DNA of 64,000 nucleotides from Rhodospirillales bacterium (GTDB lineage: Bacteria; Pseudomonadota; Alphaproteobacteria; Rhodospirillales; Magnetospirillaceae). The stretch covers positions 1-64,000 of the forward strand of contig JACFNC010000019.1 in assembly GCA_019455065.1 (NCBI GenBank), read 5' to 3'. Positions 1 through 11,430 of this stretch are shown in pieces (the first letter of the stretch is position 1; each line of letters starts with the position of its first letter). A model generated the notes under the pieces. It was not told the origin of the DNA and searched no databases. It saw only the letters and a program-made list of their open reading frames with translations. The translations under genes and the position numbers were made by a program.

Positions 1-92
1 ACTACTTCGCCGGCAAGCTGGTCGACGTGCCCTACAACCAGAACGACCTGAACGCCGCCCTGGCCGCCCTGCCGAACGTCGCGGCGGAGTAG
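1..92 (+). CDS. C-terminal end of an unidentified protein (5' end outside window)
   Basis: An open frame enters from the left edge, with its first complete codon at position 3, and ends at TAG 90-92. About 29 C-terminal residues are visible, ending in DLNAALAALPNVAAE. The codon pattern is strongly GC at third positions, as in neighbouring genes, so it is probably the true end of a plus-strand gene. The fragment is too short to identify. A stem-loop follows it at 111-136, before the aminotransferase gene. Confidence 0.6.
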   Translation, partial: YFAGKLVDVPYNQNDLNAALAALPNVAAE

Positions 93-110
93 CGCCATTT
101 CCTTCCCCGT

Positions 111-136
111 CTCCCCTCTCGCTTGCGAGAGGGGAG
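111..136. repeat. Inverted repeat / stem-loop between genes
   Basis: CTCCCCTCTCG (111-121) and CGAGAGGGGAG (126-136) form an 11-bp perfect stem with a CTTG loop. There is no T-tract, so it is more like a dispersed intergenic palindrome than a canonical terminator. A second C/G-rich tract (CCCCTCCCTGATGGAGAGGGG) follows immediately. Confidence 0.6.
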
Positions 137-200
137 CCAGCCCCTCCCTGATGGAGAGGGGTGGGGGGAAGCTTTGCCCCCAGCCATGAGGAGCGAAGGC

Positions 201-1295
201 ATGACCATTCTCAGCCCGCGTCCAGGCGTTCTCGACATCAGTCCCTACCGCGCCGGCGACGGCGTTCTTCCCGGCTTCGAACGGCCTATCCGACTGGCCT
301 CGAACGAGGGCGCGCTGGGGCCGAGCCCGGCCGCTGCCGCGGTGCTCGCCGGTCTTGGCGACGACCTTCACCGCTACCCCGACGGCGGCGCCACCCGTCT
401 GCGCACGGCCATCGGCCGGCGGTTCGGCCTCGATCCCGAACGCATCGTCTGCGGCGCCGGCTCGGACCAGTTGATCGACCTGCTGTGCCGCGCCTATGCC
501 GGGCCCGGCGACGAGGTGCTCTACAGCGCCCACGGCTTCATGCTCTATCCCATCGTCGCCCGCGCCGCCGGCGCCACCCCGGTGGCGGCGCCGGAGACCG
601 ATCTGTGCGCCGACGTCGACGCGCTGCTGGCGCGGGTCACGCCACGCACCCGCATCCTGTTTCTCGCCAACCCCAACAACCCGACCGGGAGCTGCCTGCC
701 GCGTCAGGCGGTGCGGCGTTTGCGCGCCGGCCTGCCGGACGGTGTGCTGTTGGTTCTCGACGCGGCCTATGCGGAATACGTGGACTGGAGCGACTACACC
801 GCCGGCGCCGACCTGGTCGATGCCGGCGACAATGTGGTGATGACGCGCACGTTCTCGAAGCTGTACGCGCTGAGCGCCCTGCGCATCGGTTGGGCCTACT
901 GCCCGCCGGCCGTCGCCGACGTGCTCAACCGGGTGCGCGCACCCTTCAACGTCAACGCCGCCGGCCAGGCCGCGGCCATCGCCGCCCTGGGCGACGGACG
1001 CCATTTCGACCACACGCGGCTGCACACCCTGACCTGGCGCGAGTGGCTGGCCGAGCGCCTGCGCGACAAGGGGCTGAACGTGCCGCGAAGCCACGGCAAC
1101 TTCGTGCTCGCGGGTTTTCCCGCCGAACCCGGCCGCACCGCCCATGACGCCGACGACTTCCTGCGCGCTCACGGCATCATCGTGCGCCGACAGGATCCCT
1201 GCGGCCTGCGCGACTGGCTGCGGATTACCATCGGCACGGAGCAGGAGATGCGGGCGGTCGCGGACGGCCTGGCGCGGTTTCTGGACCGCCGCTGA
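201..1295 (+). CDS. hisC: Pyridoxal-phosphate aminotransferase, histidinol-phosphate aminotransferase-like
   Basis: A 364-residue fold-type I PLP aminotransferase of the HisC group. In this family the reaction is amino transfer between histidinol-phosphate (or an aromatic keto acid) and glutamate. Family marks seen are LASNEG near the N-terminus, NPNNPTG mid-protein, and TFSKLYALSALRIGW, where the lysine (about residue 220) should hold PLP. The ATG at 201 is chosen because AGGAG lies at 189-193; an in-frame ATG at 186 lacks a site. It stands alone between an unknown gene and the atp operon, away from other his genes. A role in aromatic amino acid or other transamination is therefore equally possible. 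Confidence 0.85.
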   Translation: MTILSPRPGVLDISPYRAGDGVLPGFERPIRLASNEGALGPSPAAAAVLAGLGDDLHRYPDGGATRLRTAIGRRFGLDPERIVCGAGSDQLIDLLCRAYAGPGDEVLYSAHGFMLYPIVARAAGATPVAAPETDLCADVDALLARVTPRTRILFLANPNNPTGSCLPRQAVRRLRAGLPDGVLLVLDAAYAEYVDWSDYTAGADLVDAGDNVVMTRTFSKLYALSALRIGWAYCPPAVADVLNRVRAPFNVNAAGQAAAIAALGDGRHFDHTRLHTLTWREWLAERLRDKGLNVPRSHGNFVLAGFPAEPGRTAHDADDFLRAHGIIVRRQDPCGLRDWLRITIGTEQEMRAVADGLARFLDRR

Positions 1296-1562
1296 CCCGG
1301 GACCGGCGCCCCTGCCCACTACCCTTCGGAGGGGGACGCGGGGTGCGCGACGCGCCCCCTGGGCGCGGCCCCGCGGAGTCCTGCAACAATTTGCCGCAGC
1401 GCAAAAATTCGGCACAGACTGGCCTTGCAACGGTCATGGGTATGTGATAGTTAACCCTCGCCGAAGGGGTAGGCGGCGCGCTGCGCGAAGTTTGTCTAGT
1501 AAAATCAATATGTTTTAGTTCACCATTAAAGCATATTACAATCTTCTTAAGGATAACCTCAG
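1296..1562. promoter_or_regulatory. Leader and probable promoter region of the atp operon
   Basis: This 267-bp gap becomes clearly AT-richer over its last 75 bases (about 1490-1560), in contrast to the GC-rich surroundings. That fits a promoter and untranslated leader for atpH. I could not fix a -35/-10 pair with confidence: TTGCAA at 1425-1430 and TTGTCT at 1492-1497 are only loose candidates. The atpH ribosome site AAGGA is at 1549-1553. Confidence 0.4.
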
Positions 1563-2117
1563 GTGGCTTCTGGAATCACCGGTCCAATAGCGGAGCGTTA
1601 CGCTGCGGCATTGTTTGAACTCGCCGAACAGCAAGGCGCTCTCGATCAGGTCGCGACCGATCTCAAGTCCCTGCGCACGATGGTCGGCGAGAGCGCCGAT
1701 CTTCAGCGCCTGATCCGCAGCCCGGTGCTCAGCCGCGCCGACCAGCAAAAGGGAATCGCCGCCATCGCCGCCAAGGCCGGCTTTGCCGAGCTGACCGGCC
1801 GCTTCCTCGGCCTCGTCGCCGCCAACCGCCGCCTGTTCGCCCTGCCCGGCATGATCGAGGCCTATCTCCGCCAGCTGGCCGGCCGCCGCGGCGAGGTCAC
1901 GGCCCACGTCAAGGCCGCCAGCCAACTCACCGAGAAGCAGCTCAACGCCCTTGTCGCCACCCTCAAGTCCGCCGTCGGCAGCAAGGTTGCCGTCGACGTC
2001 GACGTCGATCCCGGCCTCCTCGGCGGGCTGGTCGTCCAGGTGGGCTCGCGCATGGTCGACAACTCGCTGCGCACCAAGCTGCAACAATTGAAGCTCGCTA
2101 TGAAAGGGGTCGGATAA
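1563..2117 (+). CDS. atpH: F1 ATP synthase delta subunit
   Basis: A 184-residue delta (OSCP-type) subunit, which links the F1 head to the peripheral stalk. It matches the family in length, in the N-terminal helical domain ([15 protein letters not shown]), and in the C-terminal [20 protein letters not shown] motif. The start is GTG at 1563 with AAGGA 10 bases upstream. It is the first gene of atpHAGDC, and its TAA overlaps the atpA ATG by one base. The F0 genes are absent here, as usual in alphaproteobacteria, where F0 and F1 operons are separate. Confidence 0.95.
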   Translation: MASGITGPIAERYAAALFELAEQQGALDQVATDLKSLRTMVGESADLQRLIRSPVLSRADQQKGIAAIAAKAGFAELTGRFLGLVAANRRLFALPGMIEAYLRQLAGRRGEVTAHVKAASQLTEKQLNALVATLKSAVGSKVAVDVDVDPGLLGGLVVQVGSRMVDNSLRTKLQQLKLAMKGVG

Positions 2118-3646
2118 TGGAAATCCGCGCAGCGGAAATCTCCGCCATCCTGAAGGATCAGATCGCCAATTTCGGGACCGAGGCGGAAGTCGCCGAGGTC
2201 GGGCAGGTGCTGTCGGTGGGCGACGGCATCGCGCGCGTTTACGGCCTCGACAAGGTGCAGGCCGGCGAGCTGGTCGAATTCCCCGGCGGCATCAAGGGTA
2301 TGGCGCTGAACCTCGAGACCGACAACGTCGGCATCGTGATCTTCGGCGACGACCGCACCATCAAGGAAGGCGACACCGTCAAGCGCACCGGCGCGATCGT
2401 CGACGTGCCGGTGGGCAAGGGCCTGCTGGGCCGCGTCGTCGACGCGCTGGGCAACCCGATCGACGGCAAGGGCCCGATCCAGTACGACAAGCGCTCGCGC
2501 GTCGAGGTCAAGGCCCCGGGCATCATTCCGCGCAAGTCGGTGCACGAGCCGATGTCGACCGGCCTGAAGGCCATCGACGCCCTGATCCCCGTCGGCCGCG
2601 GCCAGCGCGAGTTGATCATCGGCGACCGCCAGACCGGCAAGACCGCCATCATCCTCGACACCATCATCAACCAGAAGCGCTGGAACCAGGGCGACGACGA
2701 GAAGCAGAAGCTGTACTGCATCTACGTGGCCGTCGGACAGAAGCGCTCGACCGTCGCCCAGATCGTCAAGACCCTGACCGACCACGGCGCGATGGACTAT
2801 TCGATCGTCGTCGCCGCCACCGCGTCCGAGCCGGCCCCGCTGCAGTTCCTGGCCCCCTACACCGGCTGCGCGATGGGCGAGTTCTTCCGCGACAACGGCA
2901 TGCACGCGGTCATCTTCTACGACGATTTGTCGAAGCAGGCCGTCGCCTACCGCCAGATGTCGCTGCTGCTGCGCCGCCCGCCGGGCCGCGAAGCCTATCC
3001 TGGCGACGTGTTCTACCTGCACTCGCGCCTGCTCGAGCGCGCGGCCAAGATGAACGATGACAACGGCGCCGGCTCGCTGACCGCCCTGCCGGTGATCGAG
3101 ACCCAGGCCAACGACGTGTCGGCCTACATCCCGACCAACGTGATCTCGATCACCGACGGCCAGATCTTCCTCGAGACCGAACTGTTCTATCGCGGCATCC
3201 GGCCGGCGGTTAACGTCGGCCTGTCGGTCAGCCGCGTCGGTTCGGCCGCGCAGATCAAGGCGATGAAGCAGGTTGCCGGTACCATCAAGCTGGAACTGGC
3301 GCAGTACCGCGAAATGGCGGCCTTCGCCCAGTTCGCCTCGGACCTCGACCCGGCCACCCAGCGCCTGCTCAACCGCGGCGCCCGTCTGACCGAGCTGCTC
3401 AAGCAGCCGCAGTACCAGCCGATGCCGACCGAGGAGGAGGTGATCTCGATCTTCGCCGGCGTGCGCGGCTATCTGGACCGCATCGCGCTGGCCGACGTGA
3501 ACCGCTTCGAGGCGTCGCTGCTGTCGGAGATCCGCGCCAAGGGGCAGGACATCCTGGAGGCGATCCGCACCGAAAAGGCCATCTCGCCGGCGACCGAGGA
3601 GAAGCTGAAGACCTTCCTCGACAATTTCGCCAAGACGTTCGCCTGA
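2117..3646 (+). CDS. atpA: F1 ATP synthase alpha subunit
   Basis: A 509-residue alpha subunit, forming the non-catalytic nucleotide-binding half of the alpha3beta3 hexamer on the cytoplasmic face of the membrane. Seen: the beta-barrel N-terminus, the Walker A sequence GDRQTGKT near residue 170, [11 protein letters not shown] as the Walker B region, and the alpha-specific [21 protein letters not shown] segment. The ATG overlaps the last base of the atpH stop codon, implying translational coupling. Confidence 0.98.
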   Translation: MEIRAAEISAILKDQIANFGTEAEVAEVGQVLSVGDGIARVYGLDKVQAGELVEFPGGIKGMALNLETDNVGIVIFGDDRTIKEGDTVKRTGAIVDVPVGKGLLGRVVDALGNPIDGKGPIQYDKRSRVEVKAPGIIPRKSVHEPMSTGLKAIDALIPVGRGQRELIIGDRQTGKTAIILDTIINQKRWNQGDDEKQKLYCIYVAVGQKRSTVAQIVKTLTDHGAMDYSIVVAATASEPAPLQFLAPYTGCAMGEFFRDNGMHAVIFYDDLSKQAVAYRQMSLLLRRPPGREAYPGDVFYLHSRLLERAAKMNDDNGAGSLTALPVIETQANDVSAYIPTNVISITDGQIFLETELFYRGIRPAVNVGLSVSRVGSAAQIKAMKQVAGTIKLELAQYREMAAFAQFASDLDPATQRLLNRGARLTELLKQPQYQPMPTEEEVISIFAGVRGYLDRIALADVNRFEASLLSEIRAKGQDILEAIRTEKAISPATEEKLKTFLDNFAKTFA

Positions 3647-3667
3647 GACCCGGCGCGGTAACGGCCC

Positions 3668-5997
<2,330 letters not shown>

Positions 5998-6012
5998 GGA
6001 AAGGGCCGCAGG

Positions 6013-6432
6013 ATGGCTGAAACGGTCGAGTTCGAGCTGGTCTCTCCGGCCAAGCTCCTGATGTCGGAACAGGTCGAAATGGTCGTGATGCCGGGGACCG
6101 AGGGCAATTTCGCCTCGCAGCCCCGTCACGCGCCGATGATCTCGACCCTGCGCCCCGGCGTCATCGAGGTCTATGCCGACAACAAGGTTACGGAGCGCAT
6201 TTTCGTCGCCGGCGGCTTCGCCGAGATCAACGAGGAGCGCTGCACGGTGCTGGCCGAGGAGGCGATGCCGGTGGAGCAGATCGACGCCGCCGGCGTCGAG
6301 GCCCGCCTCAAGGCCGCCCAGCAGGCCCTGGACGACGCCGAGACCCCCGACCAGGCCAAGGCGGCCGAGACCGCGATGGCCGTCGCCCAGGCCATGCAGG
6401 CCGCCATCGGGGGCGCGAAGGCCGCGCATTAG
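6013..6432 (+). CDS. atpC: F1 ATP synthase epsilon subunit
   Basis: A 139-residue epsilon subunit, the central-stalk foot that can inhibit ATP hydrolysis. The N-terminal beta-sandwich reads VEFELVSPAKLLMSEQVEMVVMPGTEGNF, followed by FVAGGFAEINEERCTVLAEEA and a helical C-terminus rich in Ala/Asp. It is the last gene of the operon and is followed within 35 bp by a strong intrinsic terminator. Confidence 0.96.
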   Translation: MAETVEFELVSPAKLLMSEQVEMVVMPGTEGNFASQPRHAPMISTLRPGVIEVYADNKVTERIFVAGGFAEINEERCTVLAEEAMPVEQIDAAGVEARLKAAQQALDDAETPDQAKAAETAMAVAQAMQAAIGGAKAAH

Positions 6433-6465
6433 TTTCCTTGTCGCGGCTCCTCACATCCAATCGTG

Positions 6466-6497
6466 CCCCCCGGGTTTGACCCGGGGGTTCTTTTTTT
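6466..6497 (+). terminator. Intrinsic terminator of the atp operon
   Basis: CCCCCGGG (6467-6474) and CCCGGGGG (6480-6487) form an 8-bp stem with a TTTGA loop, followed directly by TTCTTTTTTT (6488-6497). It lies 34 bp after the atpC stop codon and is the clearest intrinsic terminator in the window. Confidence 0.93.
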
Positions 6498-6515
6498 GCT
6501 TTTCCCGGGTCGTGG

Positions 6516-6538
6516 ATGGCCGGGTCACGCCCGGCCAT
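6516..6538. repeat. Dispersed palindrome, ATGGCCGGG type
   Basis: ATGGCCGGG, loop TCACG, CCCGGCCAT: 9-bp arms around a 5-base loop. The same design recurs at 8695, 8743, 14497 and 14547, always between genes. This copy sits between the atp terminator and the convergent gene ending at 6564. Confidence 0.75.
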
Positions 6539-6563
6539 GACCGGGCGAAGTGCGACGAGCGCG

Positions 6564-8597
6564 TCAGCTCACCGGGCGTAGCAGCGTTTCGTAGGTGCGC
6601 AGGTCGGCGTCGGCGAGGCAGGCGCGGATGAGGTCGGCCCCCAGCGGGTCGAGATCGGGCGCGTCGAGATAGTCCGCGATCTCCTGCTTGAAGAAGTCCC
6701 CCAGCATCGCGGCACCCCGGTCGTAGGCCTCCGGCCCCACCTCGGGCTGGGTTTCGACGCGCAGGAACCAGCCGGGAATCTGTGCCCCCTCGACATGCAG
6801 CGAACGCAGCGAATGGCCGAGCAGCGGGCAGCGGGCGGGCGCGAGCTGGTCGGGACGGAACTTGGCGCCGCCGCGGCGGGCGAGATATTCGCGGGCGATC
6901 CACTGGCCGTTGAAGCCGACCTTCCAGGCGCCGATGTGCTGGTTGGGGATCAGCACGTAGCGGGTCCCGGGCGCCCCGCGCATCTGCTCGAGCAGCAGGT
7001 TGGCGTAGTCGACCTTGCGGTCGGTGGCGAACGGCCAGAACGACCCCACCCCTTCGCTGGCGATGCCGTCGCCGCCCAGGATGCTGGGATTGGCGTGGCC
7101 CCGCGGCGCCACCAGCCGCCACAGCCAGGCCAGGGCCGGCGGCAGCAGATGCAGAAGTCCGACGATCCCATAGGAGGGCGCCTCGCGCGTGCACGGCGGG
7201 GTGCGCACCCCGAAGCTGCGCACGTCGACTTCGACCGGGTCGCAGACGATCCCGGGAATCAGGCGGCGAGGCAGGATGACGCGCGGATTGGGGCAGCGCT
7301 TTCCCGGCGCGTCCTCGACATGCTCCCAGATCAGGCAGGTCGCGCGCTCCACCGCCTGAATGTTCAGAAAGATCAGCGGCTCGCGCGGGGCCACCGTGAT
7401 GCGTTCAAGATCGGGATTGACGCCGTATTGGTCGATATGGTCGACGCGCACGAACCAGGCGTTCTCGGCGTCGGTGACGCTGAGCTTGCGTTGGTCGGCC
7501 TGCATCGAGGGATGGCACAGGGCCATGTCGTCGGTCACCGGCTCCAGCGTGCAGCCCTGGGTCAGGGGCACGAAGCGGCGCTCGCCGCTGACGAGGTTCT
7601 GGCCCAGCGTGATGCGGCCGTCGGAGGCGCGGTGCGGGTATTCCAGCATCTCGCTCTTGCCGCCGCCGCTGGCCCCCTCGTGCATGACGGTCAAGGTGTT
7701 GTCGTAGGGCGTGACCACCCGCACCACCGAGGCGTGGGCGGTGACCCAGCCCTCGGCGCGGCCGAGTCCCAGCAGGATGCCGTAGACGCCCTTCTTGGCG
7801 CTGGGGCCGGGATAAAGGTTGAGCGCGAAGACCTCGTGCAGCCCGGCGCCTCGGTTGTGGACCACGACCTGGCGGCCGCCGCAATGACTGTGCCGGAAGG
7901 GCGGGGCGAGATAGAGCACGGCCTGAGGCGCGAAGTCGCCCTCGAGGTCATCGACGTCGAGCATGCCCTGAAGGTCGGCCAGCGCGGCGGCGAAAAAGGC
8001 GGCGTTGGCCGGGCCCACGAACAAGCAATCATGGCCGATGCGCCCGCTGCCGGCCGAGAACGGCACGACGATCAGCTCCTGCTGCGACAGCCAGTCGATG
8101 ATTGCCGTGCGCAACGTGGCGAAGGGATAGCCGAAGCGTTGGTCGAACCGCTCCTTATCCGTCGGAGCGTCGTCGGCGATGACCATGGTGTCGGGGTCGC
8201 GGCGACGGAGATAGGGGTCGGGATAATTGACGGCCACGCCGTTGCGGCAACGGGTGACCGTGGCCTCGACCACCCGGTTCCCGTCGGGCAGGTCATAGGC
8301 AACCTCGAATTCACCCCCCGTATCGCCGCCCAGCGCGAGATCGAGCAGTTCCTGGCGCGTGCGCGGCCACAGCACGCGAGGCGCGCGCTCCAGCATGGCG
8401 GCGAGATCCGGCAACGCCCCCAGCCAATCCGGCGACGGGGTTGCTGCTGCGCGGGGCTGGCGGATGTCCACGTAATCTTCACTCGATCGAGGCCAGGAAA
8501 AGAGCGCGCCCCGTGACCCTGCGATGAGGGCCGCCGGGCTGAACGGCGACGCGATAGCATAGGGAGGAGCCACGTCGACGGAGCGCGCTGAGGGCAA
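6564..8597 (-). CDS. Large P-loop protein resembling DUF4914 / PEP-carboxykinase-like kinases
   Basis: A 677-residue soluble protein with no membrane segment or signal. A glycine-rich loop, HEGASGGGKSEM (about residues 306-317), resembles the phosphate-binding loop of ATP-dependent PEP carboxykinases. The overall layout fits the uncharacterised DUF4914 family as I remember it. That assignment is tentative and no substrate can be named. The start is uncertain: the frame opens with TTG at 8597, GTG at 8573 is possible, and neither has a good ribosome site. It is convergent with the atp operon and divergent from a LysR regulator, which is a candidate regulator. Confidence 0.7.
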   Translation of the reverse strand: MPSARSVDVAPPYAIASPFSPAALIAGSRGALFSWPRSSEDYVDIRQPRAAATPSPDWLGALPDLAAMLERAPRVLWPRTRQELLDLALGGDTGGEFEVAYDLPDGNRVVEATVTRCRNGVAVNYPDPYLRRRDPDTMVIADDAPTDKERFDQRFGYPFATLRTAIIDWLSQQELIVVPFSAGSGRIGHDCLFVGPANAAFFAAALADLQGMLDVDDLEGDFAPQAVLYLAPPFRHSHCGGRQVVVHNRGAGLHEVFALNLYPGPSAKKGVYGILLGLGRAEGWVTAHASVVRVVTPYDNTLTVMHEGASGGGKSEMLEYPHRASDGRITLGQNLVSGERRFVPLTQGCTLEPVTDDMALCHPSMQADQRKLSVTDAENAWFVRVDHIDQYGVNPDLERITVAPREPLIFLNIQAVERATCLIWEHVEDAPGKRCPNPRVILPRRLIPGIVCDPVEVDVRSFGVRTPPCTREAPSYGIVGLLHLLPPALAWLWRLVAPRGHANPSILGGDGIASEGVGSFWPFATDRKVDYANLLLEQMRGAPGTRYVLIPNQHIGAWKVGFNGQWIAREYLARRGGAKFRPDQLAPARCPLLGHSLRSLHVEGAQIPGWFLRVETQPEVGPEAYDRGAAMLGDFFKQEIADYLDAPDLDPLGADLIRACLADADLRTYETLLRPVS

Positions 8598-8694
8598 TGT
8601 GGCATGAATGGACGATAATTAATAATCAAAGTATGTTATCGTTCGTATAGATGAATATCGATTGACTGAGCCTTGCCGCAGTTCCCCGTTCGTC

Positions 8695-8766
8695 ATGGCC
8701 CGGACTTGATCCGGCCATCCACGACAAGGGCCTCACATGGACGCCCGGGACGAGCCCGGGCATGAC
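8695..8766. repeat. Pair of dispersed palindromes
   Basis: Two copies of the intergenic palindrome family. One spans 8695-8718 (ATGGCC...GGCCAT with one extra C in the left arm). The other has arms GCCCGGG/CCCGGGC at 8743-8749 and 8755-8761. They fill most of the gap between the divergent DUF4914-like gene and the LysR gene, so little room is left for operators. Confidence 0.7.
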
Positions 8767-8832
8767 GAACCTAGGGGGTTACGCCACAGATCGGGCCCCG
8801 AGTGGCCTGCGCGGAATCCAAGGATCCATCCC

Positions 8833-9738
8833 ATGCGCCACGCCACCTTTCGCCAGCTTCGCGTGTTCGACGCCATCGCCCGTCACGGCAGCTTCAGCCG
8901 CGCCGCCGAGGAGATGCACCTGACCCAGCCCACCCTGTCCATGCAGGTGAAGAAGATCAGCGACTCGGTGGGGCTGCCGCTGTTCGAGCACATCGGCAAG
9001 CGGACCTATCTGACCGACGCCGGGCGGGCCCTGCATGAGATGTGCGGCGAGGTCTTCGACGCAGTGGCGCGCTTCGAGATGGCGGTCGCCGACCTGAAGG
9101 GGCTGAAGCGCGGGCGGCTCAGGCTGGCGGCGGTGACCACGGCGGAATTCTTTCTGCCCCGCCTGCTCGGCCCCTTCTGCCGCCGCTACCCGGAGATCGA
9201 GGTGGCGCTGGAGATCGGGAATCGCGAACAGGTGCTCGATCGGCTGCGGGTCAACGCCGACGATTTCTACGTCTTTGGCCAACCGCCGCAATCGGCCGAC
9301 GTCGAGGCGGTGCGGTTCCTGGACAATCCCCTGGTCGCCGTCGGCCCCGTGGGGCATCCCCTGGTCGGCGCCGGGCCGGTGCCGATCGCGCGGCTACTCA
9401 CCGAGCCGTTCCTGCTGCGCGAACGCGGATCGGGGACACGCATGTCCGTCGAAAAGTTCTTCGCCGACCATGGCAGGCATCCGGCGGTGCGCATGGAACT
9501 GGGCAGCAACGAGGCCGTCAAACAGGCGGTGCTGGGCGGGCTGGGGCTGGCGGTGCTGTCGCGGCACGCCATCGAGAACACCCCCGGTCTGGCCGTGATC
9601 GACGCCGAAGGCTTCCCGCTGGACCGGGACTGGTTCCTGTTGCGCCTGACCGACAAACGCATGTCGGTGGTGGCCAGCGCCTTCTGCGCGCATATCGCCG
9701 AGATGACGGGAACCCCGGCCCTCCTGCGCTGGATCTGA
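8833..9738 (+). CDS. LysR-family transcriptional regulator, CbbR-like
   Basis: A 301-residue LysR regulator. The N-terminal winged helix-turn-helix (residues 1-60, with HLTQPTLSMQVKKISD as recognition helix) is followed by GLPLFEHIGKRTYLTDAG and a two-lobe periplasmic-binding-like effector domain. The N-terminal wording is closest to CbbR, the activator of Calvin-cycle genes, but no cbb genes are in the window. ATG 8833 follows AAGG about 10 bases upstream. It is divergent from the DUF4914-like gene and ends 3 bp from the convergent mscL. LysR members usually act on a divergent neighbour, which makes the 677-residue protein a plausible target. Confidence 0.85.
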   Translation: MRHATFRQLRVFDAIARHGSFSRAAEEMHLTQPTLSMQVKKISDSVGLPLFEHIGKRTYLTDAGRALHEMCGEVFDAVARFEMAVADLKGLKRGRLRLAAVTTAEFFLPRLLGPFCRRYPEIEVALEIGNREQVLDRLRVNADDFYVFGQPPQSADVEAVRFLDNPLVAVGPVGHPLVGAGPVPIARLLTEPFLLRERGSGTRMSVEKFFADHGRHPAVRMELGSNEAVKQAVLGGLGLAVLSRHAIENTPGLAVIDAEGFPLDRDWFLLRLTDKRMSVVASAFCAHIAEMTGTPALLRWI

Positions 9739-9741
9739 GCC

Positions 9742-10161
9742 TTACGACCGGCCGGCGAGCAGGTCGCGAATCTCGGCGAGAAGGACCTGGTCACGGGTGG
9801 GCGCCGGCGGCGCCGCCGGTGCCGCGGCCTGCTGTCGGCGCATGCGGTTGACCGCGCGCACCAGCACGAAGATGGCGAAGGAGACGATCAGGAAATTGAT
9901 GACCGCATTGATGAAACGGCCGTAATTGATGGTCGCCGCACCCGCCGCCTCGGCCTCGGCCAAGCTCTGGTAGACGCCGCCCGACAGGTTGATGAAGTAG
10001 TTGGAAAAGTCGATGCCGCCCATGACGTAGCCGATGGGCGGCATGATGATGTCGGCAACCAGCGAATTGACGATCGCCGTGAAGGCGGCGCCGATGATGA
10101 TGCCGACCGCAAGGTCGATGACATTGCCGCGGCTGATGAACTCCTTGAACTCGGCCAGCAT
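9742..10161 (-). CDS. mscL: Large-conductance mechanosensitive channel
   Basis: A 139-residue MscL, an inner-membrane pore that opens under membrane tension during hypo-osmotic shock. Seen: the N-terminal amphipathic helix [22 protein letters not shown]1 [22 protein letters not shown], a periplasmic loop, TM2 [19 protein letters not shown], and a C-terminal bundle with an unusually Ala/Pro-rich linker. ATG 10161 is chosen over an upstream in-frame ATG because of the conserved MLxEFKEF start and the preceding GAGG. It lies downstream of asd on the same strand, 142 bp away. Confidence 0.96.
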   Translation of the reverse strand: MLAEFKEFISRGNVIDLAVGIIIGAAFTAIVNSLVADIIMPPIGYVMGGIDFSNYFINLSGGVYQSLAEAEAAGAATINYGRFINAVINFLIVSFAIFVLVRAVNRMRRQQAAAPAAPPAPTRDQVLLAEIRDLLAGRS

Positions 10162-10303
10162 GCGCCCTCGCCTCCCGGATGCGCCCACGACTACCCATTA
10201 TTAACAGGGTTTGCGGGGCGCCTCCAGGGCGCTTGTGACGGACGGCGATGGCAGACGGATAGCCCCTCCCGCCGCCCGTCCGGGTCGACATTTCAGACGC
10301 GCG

Positions 10304-11323
10304 TCACTTCTGAAGGTAGTCCTGGGCCAGTACCTCGGCGATCTGGACCGCGTTGAGGGCGGCGCCCTTGCGCAGGTTGTCGGAGACGCACCAGAAGCTC
10401 AGGCCGTTCCTGATCGTGGGATCGCGGCGCAGGCGGCTGACATACACCGCATCCTCACCGGCGCATTCGACTGGCGTGACATAGCCCTCGTTGGCGCGGT
10501 AGTCGATAACCGACACGCCCGGCGCCTTGCGCAGGATCTCGCGCGCCTCGTCCTCGTCGACCGGCTTTTCGAACTCGACGTTCACGGCCTCGGAATGCCC
10601 GATGAACACCGGCACCCGCACGCAGGTGGCGTGGACCGCCACGTCGGGATCGAGGATCTTCCTCGTCTCCGCCGTCATCTTCCACTCTTCCTTGGTCGCC
10701 CCGTCCTCCATGAAGACGTCGATGTGGGGAATGACGTTGAAGGCGATCTGCTTGGTGAACTTCTGCTTCTTGACCGGATCGTTGACGTAGATGGCGCGGG
10801 TCTGCTCGAACAGTTCGTCCATGCCCTCCTTGCCGGCACCCGAAACCGACTGGTAGGTCGCCACCACCACGCGCTTGATCTTGAAGCGGTCGTGCAGCGG
10901 CTTCAGCGCCACCACCATCTGGATGGTCGAGCAGTTGGGATTGGCGATGATGCCGCGCTTGGTGTAGCCGGCGATGGCCTTGGCGTTGACCTCGGGCACC
11001 ACCAGGGGGACGTCCGGATCCATGCGGAAGTGCGAGGTGTTGTCGACCACCACGCACCCCGCGGCGGCGGCGCGCGGGCTGTGAACGGCCGAGACCTTGG
11101 CGCCGGGCGACGACAGGGCGATATCGCACCCCTTGAAATCGTAGGTCGCGAGGTCCTTGACCTTCAGCACCTGGTCCTCGCCGAACGACACCTCCTTACC
11201 GACCGAACGTTCGGAGGCGAGGGCGACCACCTCGTCGACCGGGAACTGGCGGTCCGCCAGCGTCTGCAACATTTCGCGCCCGACGTTGCCGGTGGCGCCG
11301 ATGACCGCAACTCTGTAACCCAT
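10304..11323 (-). CDS. asd: Aspartate-semialdehyde dehydrogenase
   Basis: A 339-residue enzyme that makes aspartate semialdehyde from aspartyl-phosphate with NADPH, the branch point to Lys, Thr, Met, Ile and diaminopimelate. Seen: the dinucleotide motif AVIGATGNVGREM at the N-terminus, the catalytic-cysteine segment IIANPNCSTIQMVVALKPL, and HSEAVNVEFEKP near the C-terminus. The ATG at 11323 begins exactly at the Rossmann strand; an in-frame extension to 11386 would run into the terminator hairpin and is rejected. It is preceded by a leader peptide and terminator (11370-11547) that look like an amino-acid-responsive attenuator. Confidence 0.97.
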   Translation of the reverse strand: MGYRVAVIGATGNVGREMLQTLADRQFPVDEVVALASERSVGKEVSFGEDQVLKVKDLATYDFKGCDIALSSPGAKVSAVHSPRAAAAGCVVVDNTSHFRMDPDVPLVVPEVNAKAIAGYTKRGIIANPNCSTIQMVVALKPLHDRFKIKRVVVATYQSVSGAGKEGMDELFEQTRAIYVNDPVKKQKFTKQIAFNVIPHIDVFMEDGATKEEWKMTAETRKILDPDVAVHATCVRVPVFIGHSEAVNVEFEKPVDEDEAREILRKAPGVSVIDYRANEGYVTPVECAGEDAVYVSRLRRDPTIRNGLSFWCVSDNLRKGAALNAVQIAEVLAQDYLQK

Positions 11324-11369
11324 TGCTCTCACTCCATCTCCGAACCCTCGACCGGCGCCCGCCCCAACG

Positions 11370-11403
11370 AAAAGGGCCCGCGCCATTGTCCGCGGGCCCT
11401 TTT
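11370..11403 (-). terminator. Attenuator terminator in the asd leader
   Basis: On the minus strand AAAAGGGCCCGCG (11403-11391) and CGCGGGCCCTTTT (11382-11370) form a perfect 13-bp stem with an 8-base loop. It ends in TTTT, 46 bases before the asd ATG. The segment CGCGGGCT (11430-11423), just after the leader-peptide stop, can instead pair with GGCCCGCG in the left arm (11398-11391) and would abolish the terminator. No complete gene lies upstream on this strand for it to terminate except the leader peptide. Confidence 0.8.
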
Positions 11404-11430
11404 CGGTTGTCGACAGCCGACCAGCCCGCG

